Source: Prevotella sp. (GTDB lineage Bacteria; Bacteroidota; Bacteroidia; Bacteroidales; Bacteroidaceae). From it: a stretch of DNA of 64,000 nt. Position 1 is the first letter of the stretch, and the number at the start of each line of letters is the position of its first letter. Below, piece by piece: positions 16,812 to 26,732 of this stretch. Position numbers and translations under genes: made by a program. The DNA is taken from positions 1-64,000 of the forward strand of contig JAFUVB010000030.1 of the NCBI GenBank assembly GCA_017471245.1, written 5' to 3'. The notes under the pieces are model-generated. The model was not told where the DNA came from, did not search any database, and was given only the letters and a program-made list of their open reading frames with translations.

Positions 16812-18469
16812 TGGAAATAATACCATCCTTCAATTCATATATCGAAAAAACAATCATTAAGAATTGGGATCAGGACGCATTGACCGATTATAAAGGTGCC
16901 ACGTTGCAGTTCAAGGATGTTGCCCGAAAAATAGAAAAACTGCACATCCTGTTTGAGAGCAGCGGCGTTGAAAAAGGTGACAAAATAGCTTTATGCGGAA
17001 GAAACAGCGCTCATTGGGCTGTAGCATTCCTTGCTACACTCACCTATGGAGCTGTTGCTGTTCCAGTATTACACGAATTCAATGCAGAACAGATACACAA
17101 TATCGTGAACCACAGCGAAGCCAGGCTGCTGTTTGTGGGTGATGTTGTGGCAAAATCCATAAAAGCAGAGGAAATGCCGGCACTTGAAGGCATCATCCAT
17201 CTGCCTGATTTCTCGTTACTTGTCACTCGTTCCGAGTCGCTGACATACGCCCGTGAACATCTCAACGCACTTTTCGGTTCAAAATATCCCAAGTATTTCA
17301 GGCCAGAGCATATCTCCTATCATCAAGACATGGCTGAAGAGCTGGCTATCATTAACTATACAAGCGGAACAACTGGGTTTTCAAAGGGCGTTATGCTACC
17401 TTACAGAGCCATTTGGGGCAATCTTAGCTTCTGCCTCAACCGTCTTGGCAACAAGGTAGCCAGCAGAAGCAATGTGCTCAGCATCCTGCCCATGGCTCAC
17501 ATGTATGGACTCGCCATAGAATTCATATTCCCCTTCTGCCACGGATGCCATCTGTTCTTCCTCACACGCCTGCCTTCACCGGCTATTATTGCACAAGCGT
17601 TTGCCGAAATAAAGCCTTCTGTCGTCATTTCCGTTCCTTTGGTCATAGAAAAGATTATTCGCAAGAAGGTATTCCCAAAGATTCAGAACAACATGGTGCG
17701 CCTGCTGCTGACCATGCCAGTGGTAAGCAAGAAAGTGAAACAGAGAATCTGCGAGCAGGTGTATGAGGCATTCGGCGGTAATCTCTACGAAGTGATCATC
17801 GGCGGTGCGGCACTAAATCAAGAAGTGGAAATGTTCTTGAAGAGCATTGACTTCCCCTTTACTGTCGGTTACGGTACCACCGAATGTGCACCGCTTATCA
17901 GCTACAGCGACTACAAAGACTTTGTTGCTGGCAGTTGCGGTAAACCCGTTGACAACATGGAAGTTAAAATCAACAGCAGCGATCAGCAAAACGAACTTGG
18001 AGAAATACTGACTCGCGGTGTGAATGTGATGCTCGGGTACTACAAGAACGAAGAAGCAACCTGCCAAGCCATTGATGAAAATGGCTGGTATCATACTGGC
18101 GACCAGGGAATCATGTCTGAAGACGGACGAATATTTATCAAAGGACGTATCAAGAATATGCTCTTGGGCTCCAACGGGCAGAACGTGTATCCTGAAGAAA
18201 TAGAAGACAAGCTTAACTCCATGGCACTGGTGTCGGAATGTATTGTCGTTCAACGTAATGAAAAACTGGTAGCCTTGGTGTATCCCGACCACGAAGAGGT
18301 GACAGAAATGGGATTTTCGGAAACAGATATCGAAGGTATCATGGAACATAATAGGCAAGAACTGAACTCACAGCTGCCCAGTTATTGCAAGATTTCTGCC
18401 ATACAATTGCACGGCGAGGAGTTTGCGAAGACTCCAAAGAAGAGCATCAAACGATATCTTTACCACTAA
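16811..18469 (+). CDS. AMP-forming acyl-CoA synthetase, paralogue 1
   Basis: A 552-residue ANL-superfamily enzyme that activates a carboxylate as an acyl-adenylate and transfers it to CoA. The AMP-binding motif YTSGTTGFSKG covers residues 183-193. The second motif is GYGTTECAPLI, and the C-terminal domain has GWYHTGDQG, FIKGRIKNMLLGSNGQNVYPEEIE and a terminal TPKKSIKRYLYH with the catalytic lysine. It resembles long-chain fatty acyl-CoA synthetases, but is shorter than the eukaryotic type and its chain length preference is unknown. It is immediately followed by a close paralogue and preceded by a doubled operator-like dyad. Confidence 0.9.
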   Translation: MEIIPSFNSYIEKTIIKNWDQDALTDYKGATLQFKDVARKIEKLHILFESSGVEKGDKIALCGRNSAHWAVAFLATLTYGAVAVPVLHEFNAEQIHNIVNHSEARLLFVGDVVAKSIKAEEMPALEGIIHLPDFSLLVTRSESLTYAREHLNALFGSKYPKYFRPEHISYHQDMAEELAIINYTSGTTGFSKGVMLPYRAIWGNLSFCLNRLGNKVASRSNVLSILPMAHMYGLAIEFIFPFCHGCHLFFLTRLPSPAIIAQAFAEIKPSVVISVPLVIEKIIRKKVFPKIQNNMVRLLLTMPVVSKKVKQRICEQVYEAFGGNLYEVIIGGAALNQEVEMFLKSIDFPFTVGYGTTECAPLISYSDYKDFVAGSCGKPVDNMEVKINSSDQQNELGEILTRGVNVMLGYYKNEEATCQAIDENGWYHTGDQGIMSEDGRIFIKGRIKNMLLGSNGQNVYPEEIEDKLNSMALVSECIVVQRNEKLVALVYPDHEEVTEMGFSETDIEGIMEHNRQELNSQLPSYCKISAIQLHGEEFAKTPKKSIKRYLYH

Positions 18470-18510
18470 TCATCCTAATATTCATCGTAACAAAAAAAGA
18501 AAATCTATAT

Positions 18511-20172
18511 ATGGACGTACCAAGTTTTAACGGAATCATCCAGAAAAGCATCATCAACAATTGGGATCTTGACGCTTTGACAGACTACAAAGGGGCTACT
18601 CTACAGTATCATGATGTTGCCCGCAAAATCGAGAAGCTGCACATTATGTTTGAGAACAGTGGTGTCAGCAAAGGTGACAAAATAGCACTCTGCGGGCGAA
18701 ACAGCGCTAATTGGGCTGTTGCCTTCCTTGCTACACTCACTTATGGTGCAATTGCCGTTCCAATACTCCATGAATTCACTGCCGACCAAGTGCATAACAT
18801 CGTGAATCACAGTGAAGCAAAGTTGCTGTTTGCTGGCGATGTGGTATCCACAACCATCGATGCAACCAAGATGCCACTGCTTGAAGGTATCATCTATATA
18901 CCCGACTATTCACTGATACTCTCACGAACAGACAAGCTCACGTATGCACGTGAGCACCTGAATGAGATGTTTGGCAAGAAATATCCGAAGTATTTCCGCA
19001 AGGAGCATGTGAACTATTACATAGAAAACAATCCCGATGAGTTGGCATTGATCAATTATACCAGTGGAACAACAGGGTTCTCAAAAGGCGTGATGATTCC
19101 TTATCGTGCCATGTGGAGCAATTATGACTTTGCAGAACATGTTCTCGGCAAGACCATCAAGAAATCAGACAATACCATCAGCATCCTTCCCATGGCTCAC
19201 ATGTATGGTATGGCATTTGAATTCATGTTTGAATTCCTGCATGGATGCCACGTATTCTACCTGACACGCATTCCGTCGCCAGCCATTATCGCACAAGCAT
19301 TTGCCGATATCCGCCCAGCAATCATCATTGCCGTGCCTCTGATTATTGAAAAGATTATCAGGAAAAGGGTATTTCCCAAAATCCAGAATAACCGGATGCG
19401 CCTGCTGATGAGCATGCCGATGATAAATAAAAAGGTACGCGAGAAGATATGCGCACAGGTGGTAAGTGCTTTCGGCGGAAAATTCGAAGAAGTTATCATT
19501 GGCGGTGCCGCTTTCAATCAAGAAGTTGAGCAATTCCTGCACGGCATCGGATTCCCATACACGGTCGGTTATGGAGCTACTGAATGCGCGCCGATTATCT
19601 GTTATGAAGACTGGCACAGGTTTGTTCCGGGTTCATGCGGCAAAGCGGTGCTGCACATGGAAGTTAAAATTGACAGCCATGACCCGGAAAACGTTCCCGG
19701 AGAGATTCTTGCGCGTGGCTTAAATGTGATGCTCGGCTATTACAAGAATGAAGAAGCTACCCGAGAAACACTCGACGATGACGGATGGTATCATACAGGA
19801 GACCTGGGAACGATGGATCATGAAGGCAATGTATTTATCAAGGGACGGTCGAAAAACATGCTCTTGGGCGCAAACGGGCAGAATATCTATCCTGAAGAGA
19901 TAGAAGACAAGCTCAATTCATTGGCAATGGTTGTGGAGAGCATTGTGATCCAGAAAGAAGATAAGCTTGTAGGATTGGTGTATCCCGACTTTGATGAAGC
20001 CAAGTCTATGGGATTCTCTAATGAAGACTTGGAGAAAATAATGGAAGAAAACCGACAGCAGCTGAACAGCACACTACCAGCATACTGCAAGATATCTTCA
20101 ATCAAAATACATGAAGAGGAGTTTGCCAAGACTCCAAAGAAGAGCATCAAACGATACCTGTACTACGAATAA
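18511..20172 (+). CDS. AMP-forming acyl-CoA synthetase, paralogue 2
   Basis: A 553-residue tandem paralogue of the preceding gene, aligned over its full length with the same motifs (NYTSGTTGFSKG, GYGATECAPII, GWYHTGDLG, NMLLGANGQNIYPEEIE, TPKKSIKRYLYYE). The frame is open back to 18385, inside the upstream gene. The methionine at 18511 aligns with the start of paralogue 1, so it is used here. The 41-base gap has no promoter box, so the pair is probably one transcript under the upstream dyad. Differences cluster in the middle of the protein where the acyl chain binds, hinting at different substrates (inference). Confidence 0.9.
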   Translation: MDVPSFNGIIQKSIINNWDLDALTDYKGATLQYHDVARKIEKLHIMFENSGVSKGDKIALCGRNSANWAVAFLATLTYGAIAVPILHEFTADQVHNIVNHSEAKLLFAGDVVSTTIDATKMPLLEGIIYIPDYSLILSRTDKLTYAREHLNEMFGKKYPKYFRKEHVNYYIENNPDELALINYTSGTTGFSKGVMIPYRAMWSNYDFAEHVLGKTIKKSDNTISILPMAHMYGMAFEFMFEFLHGCHVFYLTRIPSPAIIAQAFADIRPAIIIAVPLIIEKIIRKRVFPKIQNNRMRLLMSMPMINKKVREKICAQVVSAFGGKFEEVIIGGAAFNQEVEQFLHGIGFPYTVGYGATECAPIICYEDWHRFVPGSCGKAVLHMEVKIDSHDPENVPGEILARGLNVMLGYYKNEEATRETLDDDGWYHTGDLGTMDHEGNVFIKGRSKNMLLGANGQNIYPEEIEDKLNSLAMVVESIVIQKEDKLVGLVYPDFDEAKSMGFSNEDLEKIMEENRQQLNSTLPAYCKISSIKIHEEEFAKTPKKSIKRYLYYE

Positions 20173-20184
20173 GTACAGGTATCA

Positions 20185-20778
20185 TCAGAGTAACACGGTG
20201 GATCGTACACGACTCAGCGTTTCGGGAGTCATCTGCAGATAGCTGGCAATATACAGCAGCGGTGCGCGAAGTGCTATCTGAGGTGACAATTTGCACAAAC
20301 GGCGATAACGGTTCTCTGCACTCTCAAAGCGCACAAGGTCGGCATGAATCTGCGAAACAATGAGTGATTCCTCCAGAATCTTGCGATAAAGAATCTGGAT
20401 GTTGACATTATGGAGAGCCACCTCTTCTAATTTCTGTTTCGGCAACTCATAGATTATCGTTGGTTCCAATGCCTCTATCTCCTGTAGAGATGGGACTTCC
20501 TTGAACAAACTCTCTATTGACATCATAATACTTCCCTCAACAGCAAGATACTCTGTTACCTCCTTGCCGTTTTTCAGATAGTATTGGCGCATGAGACCTT
20601 TGTCGATATAGATGATACTCTTACAGATATCCCCTTCATGAAGCACTCGTTCTCCTTTCGCAATCTTGCGAGGTACAAGCACACTTTCAAGAATATCAAG
20701 CTCATCGTGCGTCATCGTACTGTACTTTCTTGCCAGTTCTCTGGCCACATCTCGTGTTGTGTTGTGTAGTTCTCTCAT
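20185..20778 (-). CDS. Crp/Fnr-family transcriptional regulator
   Basis: A 197-residue cytosolic regulator. A cyclic-nucleotide-type beta-barrel spans about residues 25-115 (VLHEGDICKSIIYIDKGLMR), followed by a long dimer helix and a C-terminal helix-turn-helix (IASYLQMTPETLSRVRSTVL). The Arg-Ser signature that binds cAMP in Crp is not obvious, and no cysteine cluster for an Fe-S centre is present, so the ligand is unknown. The start is secured by an unusually good Shine-Dalgarno sequence. It ends 12 bases from the second acyl-CoA synthetase, facing it tail to tail. It is a natural, though unproven, candidate to bind the dyads at 16745-16811. Confidence 0.9.
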   Translation of the reverse strand: MRELHNTTRDVARELARKYSTMTHDELDILESVLVPRKIAKGERVLHEGDICKSIIYIDKGLMRQYYLKNGKEVTEYLAVEGSIMMSIESLFKEVPSLQEIEALEPTIIYELPKQKLEEVALHNVNIQILYRKILEESLIVSQIHADLVRFESAENRYRRLCKLSPQIALRAPLLYIASYLQMTPETLSRVRSTVLL

Positions 20779-20784
20779 TGTAAA

Positions 20785-20792
20785 TCCTCCTT
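20785..20792 (-). promoter_or_regulatory. Strong Shine-Dalgarno of the Crp/Fnr gene
   Basis: AAGGAGGA on the minus strand, six bases before the ATG. Such sites are uncommon in Bacteroidetes, where most starts here lack one. Confidence 0.7.
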
Positions 20793-20832
20793 ATATTCGA
20801 TTTTGTTTGCCAAAAAGTAAACTAATATCTTG

Positions 20833-22623
20833 TCAGTCAAGTTTCAAAACGGCAAGGAATGCTTTCTGCGGCACTTCCACATTACCGATTTGTTTCATGC
20901 GTTTCTTTCCCCTTTTTTGTTTCTCTAACAGCTTTCGCTTTCTGCTCACATCACCTCCATAACACTTTGCAGTTACATCTTTCCTTACCTGCTTCACTGT
21001 TTCACGTGCAATGATCTTAGCTCCGATGGCAGCCTGAATGGCAATGTCAAACTGCTGGCGGGGTATCAGTTCCTTTAACTTCTCACACATTCTCCTTCCA
21101 AATGACACGGCATTGTCCTGATGCGTAAGGGTTGACAATGCATCAACGGGTTCTCCGTTCAGCAGAATATCCAATTTGATCAATTTCGAAGGCCTGTATG
21201 AATCTATGTGATAATCAAATGAAGCATAACCCTTGGAAATACTCTTCAGCTTATCGTAGAAATCTATGACGATTTCGCCAAGTGGAAGCATGAAATGCAA
21301 CTCCACACGGTTGCCGCTCACATATTCCTGCTTGATGAGTTCGCCACGCTTATCAAGGCATAGCTTCATTATCGGACCGATATAGTCAGCTGCTGTAATT
21401 ATGCTCGACCTGATGTAAGGCTCTTCGATGTGGTCAATCATCGTCTGTTCAGGAAGACCGGAGGGATTATGGACCTCTTTTGCTCCACCCTGCTTGTCGT
21501 AAACCATATACGAAACGTTGGGAACGGTGGTGATCACATCCATATTGAACTCGCGGTCGAGGCGTTCCTGTACAATCTCCATGTGGAGCAGCCCGAGGAA
21601 TCCGCACCTGAATCCGAATCCCAGCGCCACGGATGACTCTGGCTGGAACGTCAGCGAGGCATCATTCAACTGCAGTTTCTCTAAGGACGCACGCAGGTTC
21701 TCATATTCCGTAGGGTCAATCGGGTAAACGCCGGCAAACACCATAGGCTTTACTTCCTGGAATCCTTCAATGGCTTTCGTGCAAGGGCGCGCTATATGAG
21801 TGATGGTATCACCGACTTTTACTTCCTTTGAATCTTTGATGCCACTGATGATATAGCCCACGTCGCCTGTTCCCAATCGCTCGCGGGGAATCATATCCAT
21901 CTTCAGCACTCCTATTTCGTCGGCATCGTATTCCATTCCGGTGTTGAAGAACTTCACCTTGTCGCCTTTGGCTATGCTTCCGTTCACGATTTTGAAATAG
22001 GCAATGATGCCGCGGAACGAATTGAACACTGAATCAAATATCAAAGCCTGCAAGGGCGCTTCGGCATCTCCCACAGGTGCCGGGATACGCTCTATCACGG
22101 CATTGAGTATCTCCTCCACCCCTTCGCCTGTCTTTCCAGAAGCACGGATGATGTCGCTTCGGTCGCAACCGATCAGATCCACGATTTCGTCTTCCACCTC
22201 GTCGGGCATGGCACTGGGCATATCTATCTTGTTGATCACAGGAATGATTTCCAGATCGTTGTCGATAGCCATATAGAGATTGCTGATGGTCTGCGCCTGA
22301 ACGCCCTGAGTGGCATCCACCACGAGCAGAGCGCCTTCGCATGCAGCTATACTACGCGACACCTCGTAGGAAAAGTCCACGTGTCCCGGAGTGTCTATCA
22401 GGTTCAGAACGTAATTCTCACCCTTGTATGCATATTCCATCTGTATGGCATGGCTCTTGATGGTGATTCCTCGCTCGCGTTCCAGATCCATATCGTCGAG
22501 CATCTGCCCTTCGGTAATCTGAATAGTCTTGGTATATTCGAGCAATCTGTCAGCCAATGTAGACTTGCCGTGATCGATATGCGCGATGATACAGAAGTTT
22601 CTTATATGCTGTATACTTTCCAT
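20833..22623 (-). CDS. lepA: Elongation factor 4 (LepA)
   Basis: A 596-residue ribosome-associated translational GTPase that back-translocates or remodels stalled ribosomes. The G1 motif AHIDHGKST is near residues 14-22. [15 protein letters not shown] and NKIDMPSA supply the remaining GTPase motifs. The EF-G-like domains and the LepA-specific C-terminal domain ([40 protein letters not shown]) are complete. The start is fixed by a standard promoter 20 bases upstream. It is monocistronic. Confidence 0.98.
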   Translation of the reverse strand: MESIQHIRNFCIIAHIDHGKSTLADRLLEYTKTIQITEGQMLDDMDLERERGITIKSHAIQMEYAYKGENYVLNLIDTPGHVDFSYEVSRSIAACEGALLVVDATQGVQAQTISNLYMAIDNDLEIIPVINKIDMPSAMPDEVEDEIVDLIGCDRSDIIRASGKTGEGVEEILNAVIERIPAPVGDAEAPLQALIFDSVFNSFRGIIAYFKIVNGSIAKGDKVKFFNTGMEYDADEIGVLKMDMIPRERLGTGDVGYIISGIKDSKEVKVGDTITHIARPCTKAIEGFQEVKPMVFAGVYPIDPTEYENLRASLEKLQLNDASLTFQPESSVALGFGFRCGFLGLLHMEIVQERLDREFNMDVITTVPNVSYMVYDKQGGAKEVHNPSGLPEQTMIDHIEEPYIRSSIITAADYIGPIMKLCLDKRGELIKQEYVSGNRVELHFMLPLGEIVIDFYDKLKSISKGYASFDYHIDSYRPSKLIKLDILLNGEPVDALSTLTHQDNAVSFGRRMCEKLKELIPRQQFDIAIQAAIGAKIIARETVKQVRKDVTAKCYGGDVSRKRKLLEKQKRGKKRMKQIGNVEVPQKAFLAVLKLD

Positions 22624-22642
22624 CAGTTTCTCTTTTTAGGTG

Positions 22643-22673
22643 CAAAGATAGCAACATTTCTCCATAATTCAAA
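22643..22673 (-). promoter_or_regulatory. lepA promoter
   Basis: On the minus strand, TTTG (22673-22670), a 19-base gap, then TATCTTTG (22650-22643), 20 bases before the lepA ATG. Confidence 0.8.
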
Positions 22674-22867
22674 ATGAAAACAAAGAAAAGTGCTCACGAA
22701 TGACAACTTGCGGCCTGTGGTCTGTGCTGCGACGACCGGAACATCTGTCCGATAGGGCTTGTAAAACAGATTGAGCATCGGCGTGATTTCGCACTTCCCA
22801 AGCGGAAAAAACAAAGTGCTGCGTATATGCGCGTAAGACACTGATTACCAATACAATGTCGAAAACG

Positions 22868-23138
22868 CCGCGTTACCTGCTGCGTTACCTGCTGCGCTTT
22901 TGGAGAATTAAGAGTTAAGAATTAAGAATTAAGAAAACATGAAGGTGTGAAGATAATAGACCAATCTACAGAAAACTGCTGGTATGTAATTTTTGCGCCC
23001 TGTGAAGCGCGCACCCCTTATTCAGTCACGAGAGCATTCGTATTCACTCCTTCATATTTTCTTAATTCTTAATTCTTAACTCTTAATTCTCCAAAAGCGC
23101 AGCAGATTACGCAGCAGGTAACGCAGCAGGTAACGCAG
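22868..23138. repeat. Inverted-repeat element with GTAACGCAGCAG 12-bp repeats and TTAATTC runs
   Basis: The left arm (about 22868-22951) and right arm (about 23044-23138) are near-perfect inverse copies. The outer part is 12-bp GTAACGCAGCAG repeats; then comes CTTTTGGAGAATTAAGAG, TTAATTC-type 7-bp repeats and TTCA.ATTTTC. The spacer is about 92 bases. It has no transposase and no obvious target-site duplication. A second copy of the spacer and right arm starts the window; a diverged copy lies at 47391-47651. The preceding 22674-22867 region has no gene I can support. Confidence 0.85.
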
Positions 23139-23234
23139 AGTTTTTGATAAGTACCTGAAAATAAGCGAAATACGCGCAGCAACACATCAATATCATTTTT
23201 ACTCATAGAGAGGTGATTCATCGCAGTTATCAAA

Positions 23235-23340
23235 ACCGTATATTTCATGTTCCGAAACATGAGGTTCTGACGGGTAAAACCATAGGTCCTGAGCAGCAAA
23301 AGCACAGGTTTTGAGGGGTTAAAGCATAGGTTTTAAAGCC
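23235..23340. repeat. 22-bp CATAGGTTTT array (about 4 units)
   Basis: Cores begin at 23258 (CATGAGG), 23281 (CATAGG), 23303 (CACAGG) and 23325 (CATAGG). The last three are exactly 22 apart and the first step is 23. It lies between the inverted-repeat element and the protease gene. Bases 23341-23520 are AT-rich with no recognised feature. Confidence 0.75.
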
Positions 23341-23520
23341 GATAACAGGTCTTTCACACCGGCGTTGAATTAAAATTATTGAAATACTGATAAATTATGG
23401 AATGATAAATGAATGTAAAAATATATGCCTTGCGCGCAAATTACTTTTAACGACATCATTTAGATTGTTAAAAGAGGACAAAACAATAGGACAAAATGAC
23501 AGATTTACATTTTTTGCACC

Positions 23521-23528
23521 TATTTTTG
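23521..23528 (+). promoter_or_regulatory. Possible -7 box for the protease gene
   Basis: TATTTTTG at 23521-23528, preceded by a similar TTTTTTGCACC word. It is 109 bases before the ATG, and there is no TTTG at the usual distance, so support is weak. Confidence 0.35.
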
Positions 23529-23637
23529 CACAAAACAATTATGTAAATCAAATTTGAGTGTTAAATAGCGTTTGCGCACGGAAACGGCACAGACAAGTAG
23601 TCAACAATGAATAACAATTAAAACATTACAGTAGAAT

Positions 23638-25122
23638 ATGAAAAAGGTATCAAACTATTTGGTTTATGCAATGTGCATCATCGCCATCGCATTCTCAACA
23701 GGATCTTTTGTAAAAGTCTATGCCAACAAGGCTCCTTTGGCAGCTGCAAGCACATCGGCAGCTCCCGGACAGCCAGTCGATCTCACCTATGCAGCCGAAA
23801 AGGCACTGCCTTCGGTGGTAACCATCCGTGTGGTGAAAAACTCCAAGACCATCACGCGTGAAGTGCAGAGCGACCCGTTTGAGGACTTCTTCAGCGATCC
23901 TTTCGGCTTTTTCGGCAGTCCCAACCGTGGAAACGGAGGCACCCGCAAGTATCAACAGCAGACTCCGAAGCAGCAAGGATCGGGTTCTGGCGTAATCATA
24001 TCGGCCGACGGATATATCGTTACCAACAACCACGTGGTTGACGGTGTGGATGAAATCACTGTCATTTTGTCAGATAATCGCGAGTTTTCGGCAAAAGTGA
24101 TTGGCACAGATGAAGCTTCCGACCTGGCATTAGTGAAGGTCAACGCCAAGGATCTGCCCGCCATCACCATCGCAGACAGCCAGAAACTGAAGATCGGCGA
24201 ATGGGTGTTGGCCATCGGTAACCCGTTCTCCATCGGTACAACCGTCACTGCCGGCATCGTAAGCGCCAAGGCACGCTCCATGGGAGGCGGTGTTCAGAGC
24301 TTTATCCAGACTGATGCAGCCATCAACCGCGGCAATTCGGGCGGCGCATTGGTAAACACAAACGGCGAACTGGTAGGCATCAACGCCATGCTTTATTCTG
24401 AGACCGGCTCATACAGCGGTTATGGATTCGCCATTCCTACCACTATCATGAACAAGGTGGTGAGCGACCTGAAGACCTATGGCACCGTGCAGCGCGCACT
24501 GATTGGCATTGAGGGCAGCGACTTGAACAATTACACCGACCGTCTGAAGGAACAAGGCAAGGAAGTTCCTGAGTTCGGAGTGGTGAACGGCATCTATATT
24601 GCCAAGGTTGCAGAAGAAGGAGCAGGCGCAGCAGCTGGTCTGAAAGAGGGCGACGTGATTGTGAGCATCGACGGAAAGTCACTCACAAAGATGGCCGAAC
24701 TACAGGAATATCTCGCCAACAAGCGCCCGGGCGACAAGGTGACAATCACCTTTATGCGCAACAAAGAAAAGAAAAGCGTGAACGTTACGCTGAAGAATGC
24801 CCAGGGAAATACCAAGGTTGTGAAGAAGGTCGATCTGGATGTGCTTGGTGCGAACTTCCGTGAAATCAACAAGGAAGAGAAGGAGCAGTTCGATATCAAC
24901 TACGGTCTCGTGGTGACAAAAGTGGACAACGGCCCGTTCAAGAAGAAGGGAGTTCCCGCGAAATTCATCATTCTCACCGTAAACGGACAGGCTGTGAAGA
25001 CCGTTGCCCAGCTGCAAGAGATAGTGAAACAGGCATCCACGAGCGACATGGCGCTCTATATCAAGGGAATGTACCCCAGCGGCAAAGTGGACTACTTCGC
25101 TATCCCACTGGAAGACGAATGA
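23638..25122 (+). CDS. degP: Do-family periplasmic serine protease (DegP/HtrA)
   Basis: A 494-residue envelope quality-control protease. An N-terminal hydrophobic segment (LVYAMCIIAIAFSTGSF) acts as signal or anchor. The catalytic triad is visible: His132 (TNNHVVDG), Asp162 (ASDLALVKV) and Ser234 (RGNSGGAL). Two PDZ domains follow, near residues 285-390 and 400-490 (KEGDVIVSIDGKSL and KFIILTVNGQAV). A Gly/Gln-rich segment near 95-118 is the regulatory loop region. It stands alone, 132 bases upstream of rpoD, with a terminator between them. The DegP/DegQ distinction cannot be made from sequence alone. Confidence 0.93.
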   Translation: MKKVSNYLVYAMCIIAIAFSTGSFVKVYANKAPLAAASTSAAPGQPVDLTYAAEKALPSVVTIRVVKNSKTITREVQSDPFEDFFSDPFGFFGSPNRGNGGTRKYQQQTPKQQGSGSGVIISADGYIVTNNHVVDGVDEITVILSDNREFSAKVIGTDEASDLALVKVNAKDLPAITIADSQKLKIGEWVLAIGNPFSIGTTVTAGIVSAKARSMGGGVQSFIQTDAAINRGNSGGALVNTNGELVGINAMLYSETGSYSGYGFAIPTTIMNKVVSDLKTYGTVQRALIGIEGSDLNNYTDRLKEQGKEVPEFGVVNGIYIAKVAEEGAGAAAGLKEGDVIVSIDGKSLTKMAELQEYLANKRPGDKVTITFMRNKEKKSVNVTLKNAQGNTKVVKKVDLDVLGANFREINKEEKEQFDINYGLVVTKVDNGPFKKKGVPAKFIILTVNGQAVKTVAQLQEIVKQASTSDMALYIKGMYPSGKVDYFAIPLEDE

Positions 25123-25160
25123 TAGCATACCACGCTCACAATAAAACAAAACAATATAAC

Positions 25161-25200
25161 AAAAATGCCAATTACCTAAAAAATAATTGGCATTTTGTTT
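25161..25200 (+). terminator. Rho-independent terminator of the protease gene
   Basis: AAAATGCCAATTA (25162-25174) pairs with TAATTGGCATTTT (25184-25196). Its distal T-rich end merges with the TTTG box of the rpoD promoter at 25198. Confidence 0.85.
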
Positions 25201-25229
25201 GTTATTACGGAAGAAAACATGTATTTTTG
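25198..25229 (+). promoter_or_regulatory. rpoD promoter
   Basis: TTTG at 25198-25201, a 20-base gap, then TATTTTTG at 25222-25229, about 26 bases before the rpoD ATG. Confidence 0.75.
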
Positions 25230-25254
25230 CATTTGCTTTTAATCAAGATGCACC

Positions 25255-26118
25255 ATGAGACAACTAAAAATCACAAAATCAATAACAAATCGAGAGAGCG
25301 CTTCTCTTGATAAATACCTACAGGAAATTGGCCATGAAGATCTGATCTCTGTAGAAGAAGAGGTGGAACTTGCTCAGCGCATACGGAAAGGAGACCGCGA
25401 AGCACTCGAAAAGCTCACCAAAGCAAATTTGCGATTTGTTGTTTCTGTGGCAAAGCAATATCAGAATCAGGGACTAAGCCTCCCCGACCTGATTAATGAG
25501 GGCAACCTCGGACTGATAAAAGCAGCAGAGAAATTTGATGAAACACGTGGATTCAAGTTTATCAGCTATGCAGTTTGGTGGATACGCCAAAGCATTCTAC
25601 AAGCAATTGCCGAGCAGAGTCGCATCGTAAGGCTTCCATTGAATCAAGTTGGGTCTGTCAACAAGATCAACCGGGTGCTGAATAAGTTCGAACAAGAGAA
25701 TGAACGCCGTCCCAGCATTGACGAGATTGCTGATAAAGTGGATCTGCCACAGGAAAAAATCGAGGATGCGATCAAAGTAACAGGCCGACATGTCAGCATG
25801 GATGCACCATTTGCAGATGGAGACGACAACAGCCTGCTTGACATCTTGGTGAATGATGATTCACCCATGGCCGACAAAACGCTCGTTTTGGAATCACTTC
25901 GAGAAGAAATCAATCGTGCTCTTCTCACTCTCAATGAGCGTGAAAGAAACATTATCGAGGCTTTCTTCGGCATAAATCGTCCGGAGATGACACTCGAAGA
26001 AATCGGAGACAAATATGGTCTCACGCGTGAACGAGTTCGGCAAATAAAAGAGAAAGCAATCAGGCGCTTGCGTCATAATACAAAAAACCGCCTTTTGAAA
26101 GCATATCTCGGACAATAG
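25255..26118 (+). CDS. rpoD: Primary RNA polymerase sigma factor (RpoD/SigA)
   Basis: A 287-residue housekeeping sigma factor. Bacteroidetes primary sigma factors lack the large region 1.1 and are about this size. Region 1.2/2 runs from [20 protein letters not shown] through [33 protein letters not shown] and [10 protein letters not shown]. Region 3 follows, then region 4 with [20 protein letters not shown]. This is the factor expected to read the TTTG/TAnnTTTG promoters throughout the window. Four small genes follow on the same strand with short gaps and no promoter box I can see, so some transcription may run on from rpoD. Confidence 0.95.
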   Translation: MRQLKITKSITNRESASLDKYLQEIGHEDLISVEEEVELAQRIRKGDREALEKLTKANLRFVVSVAKQYQNQGLSLPDLINEGNLGLIKAAEKFDETRGFKFISYAVWWIRQSILQAIAEQSRIVRLPLNQVGSVNKINRVLNKFEQENERRPSIDEIADKVDLPQEKIEDAIKVTGRHVSMDAPFADGDDNSLLDILVNDDSPMADKTLVLESLREEINRALLTLNERERNIIEAFFGINRPEMTLEEIGDKYGLTRERVRQIKEKAIRRLRHNTKNRLLKAYLGQ

Positions 26119-26156
26119 GCAATGAATGACATTATAAAGAATCATAGTATTTGAAA

Positions 26157-26696
26157 ATGAAAAGAAACGTTGTTATTGTTTTTGCGATAACATTATTGAT
26201 GTGCGCATTTACAGCGTCAGCAAAGAATAAATTAGTGCCAAAGATCTATATCTTCGGCTTTTCCGCATCTTTCAATGACTCTATCATCTATTTCACCGAA
26301 ATCCAGGAGCTTGACAGCGCGTGGATTGACGACAAGACTAACTTCTTGTTAGAAAGGAATAACTACTCGTACCAGCTGCGCGACTACCTGACGGAAAAGG
26401 GGCAGCCTAACCGTACCTGCGTTACGACCTATGCTCTTGAAAGAAAAGACATTGAGAAAAAGTACATTGAGATGAAGAATCTCTACACAAAAGAGCCGAA
26501 AGGAAAAAAGGGAAAGAAGAAAAAAAACAGAAACTTTGACATAAGACTGCTGACATTAAATGATTTCAAATACGAAGTCATTACTCCAGTAGAAAACGAA
26601 AACTATCAGGATGAGCCGAAATCAAAAGTGAAAAAGCAGAAAAAGAATAAGAAAAAGCAGGCTCCAACCGTTGAGAAGAAAGAAGAGCAGAAATAG
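26157..26696 (+). CDS. Secreted protein with lysine-rich tail, function unknown
   Basis: A 179-residue protein I do not recognise. A signal peptide (MKRNVVIVFAITLLMCAFTASA) is followed by a ~90-residue domain (KIYIFGFSASFNDSIIYFTE onward) that is conserved-looking and rich in aromatic residues. Two basic, disordered segments follow, at ~113-124 (KGKKGKKKKN) and at the C terminus (KVKKQKKNKKKQ). The frame allows a TTG start at 26151, but the ATG at 26157 is preferred. It lies 38 bases after rpoD and 36 bases before the HprK-like kinase gene. It is either the first gene of that cassette or an unrelated envelope protein. Confidence 0.65.
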   Translation: MKRNVVIVFAITLLMCAFTASAKNKLVPKIYIFGFSASFNDSIIYFTEIQELDSAWIDDKTNFLLERNNYSYQLRDYLTEKGQPNRTCVTTYALERKDIEKKYIEMKNLYTKEPKGKKGKKKKNRNFDIRLLTLNDFKYEVITPVENENYQDEPKSKVKKQKKNKKKQAPTVEKKEEQK

Positions 26697-26732
26697 GAAG
26701 CCCCGACTAAACGGCACTTGTAAGAGAACAAT

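Noticed and set aside
22623..22841. 72-codon minus-strand frame upstream of lepA
   Set aside because: It covers the lepA promoter, ends at the lepA start and has no recognisable signal; more likely non-coding.
23069..23305. Minus-strand frame with repeated CVTCC residues
   Set aside because: It is only the translation of the 12-bp and 22-bp repeats, with no start context and no conservation evidence.
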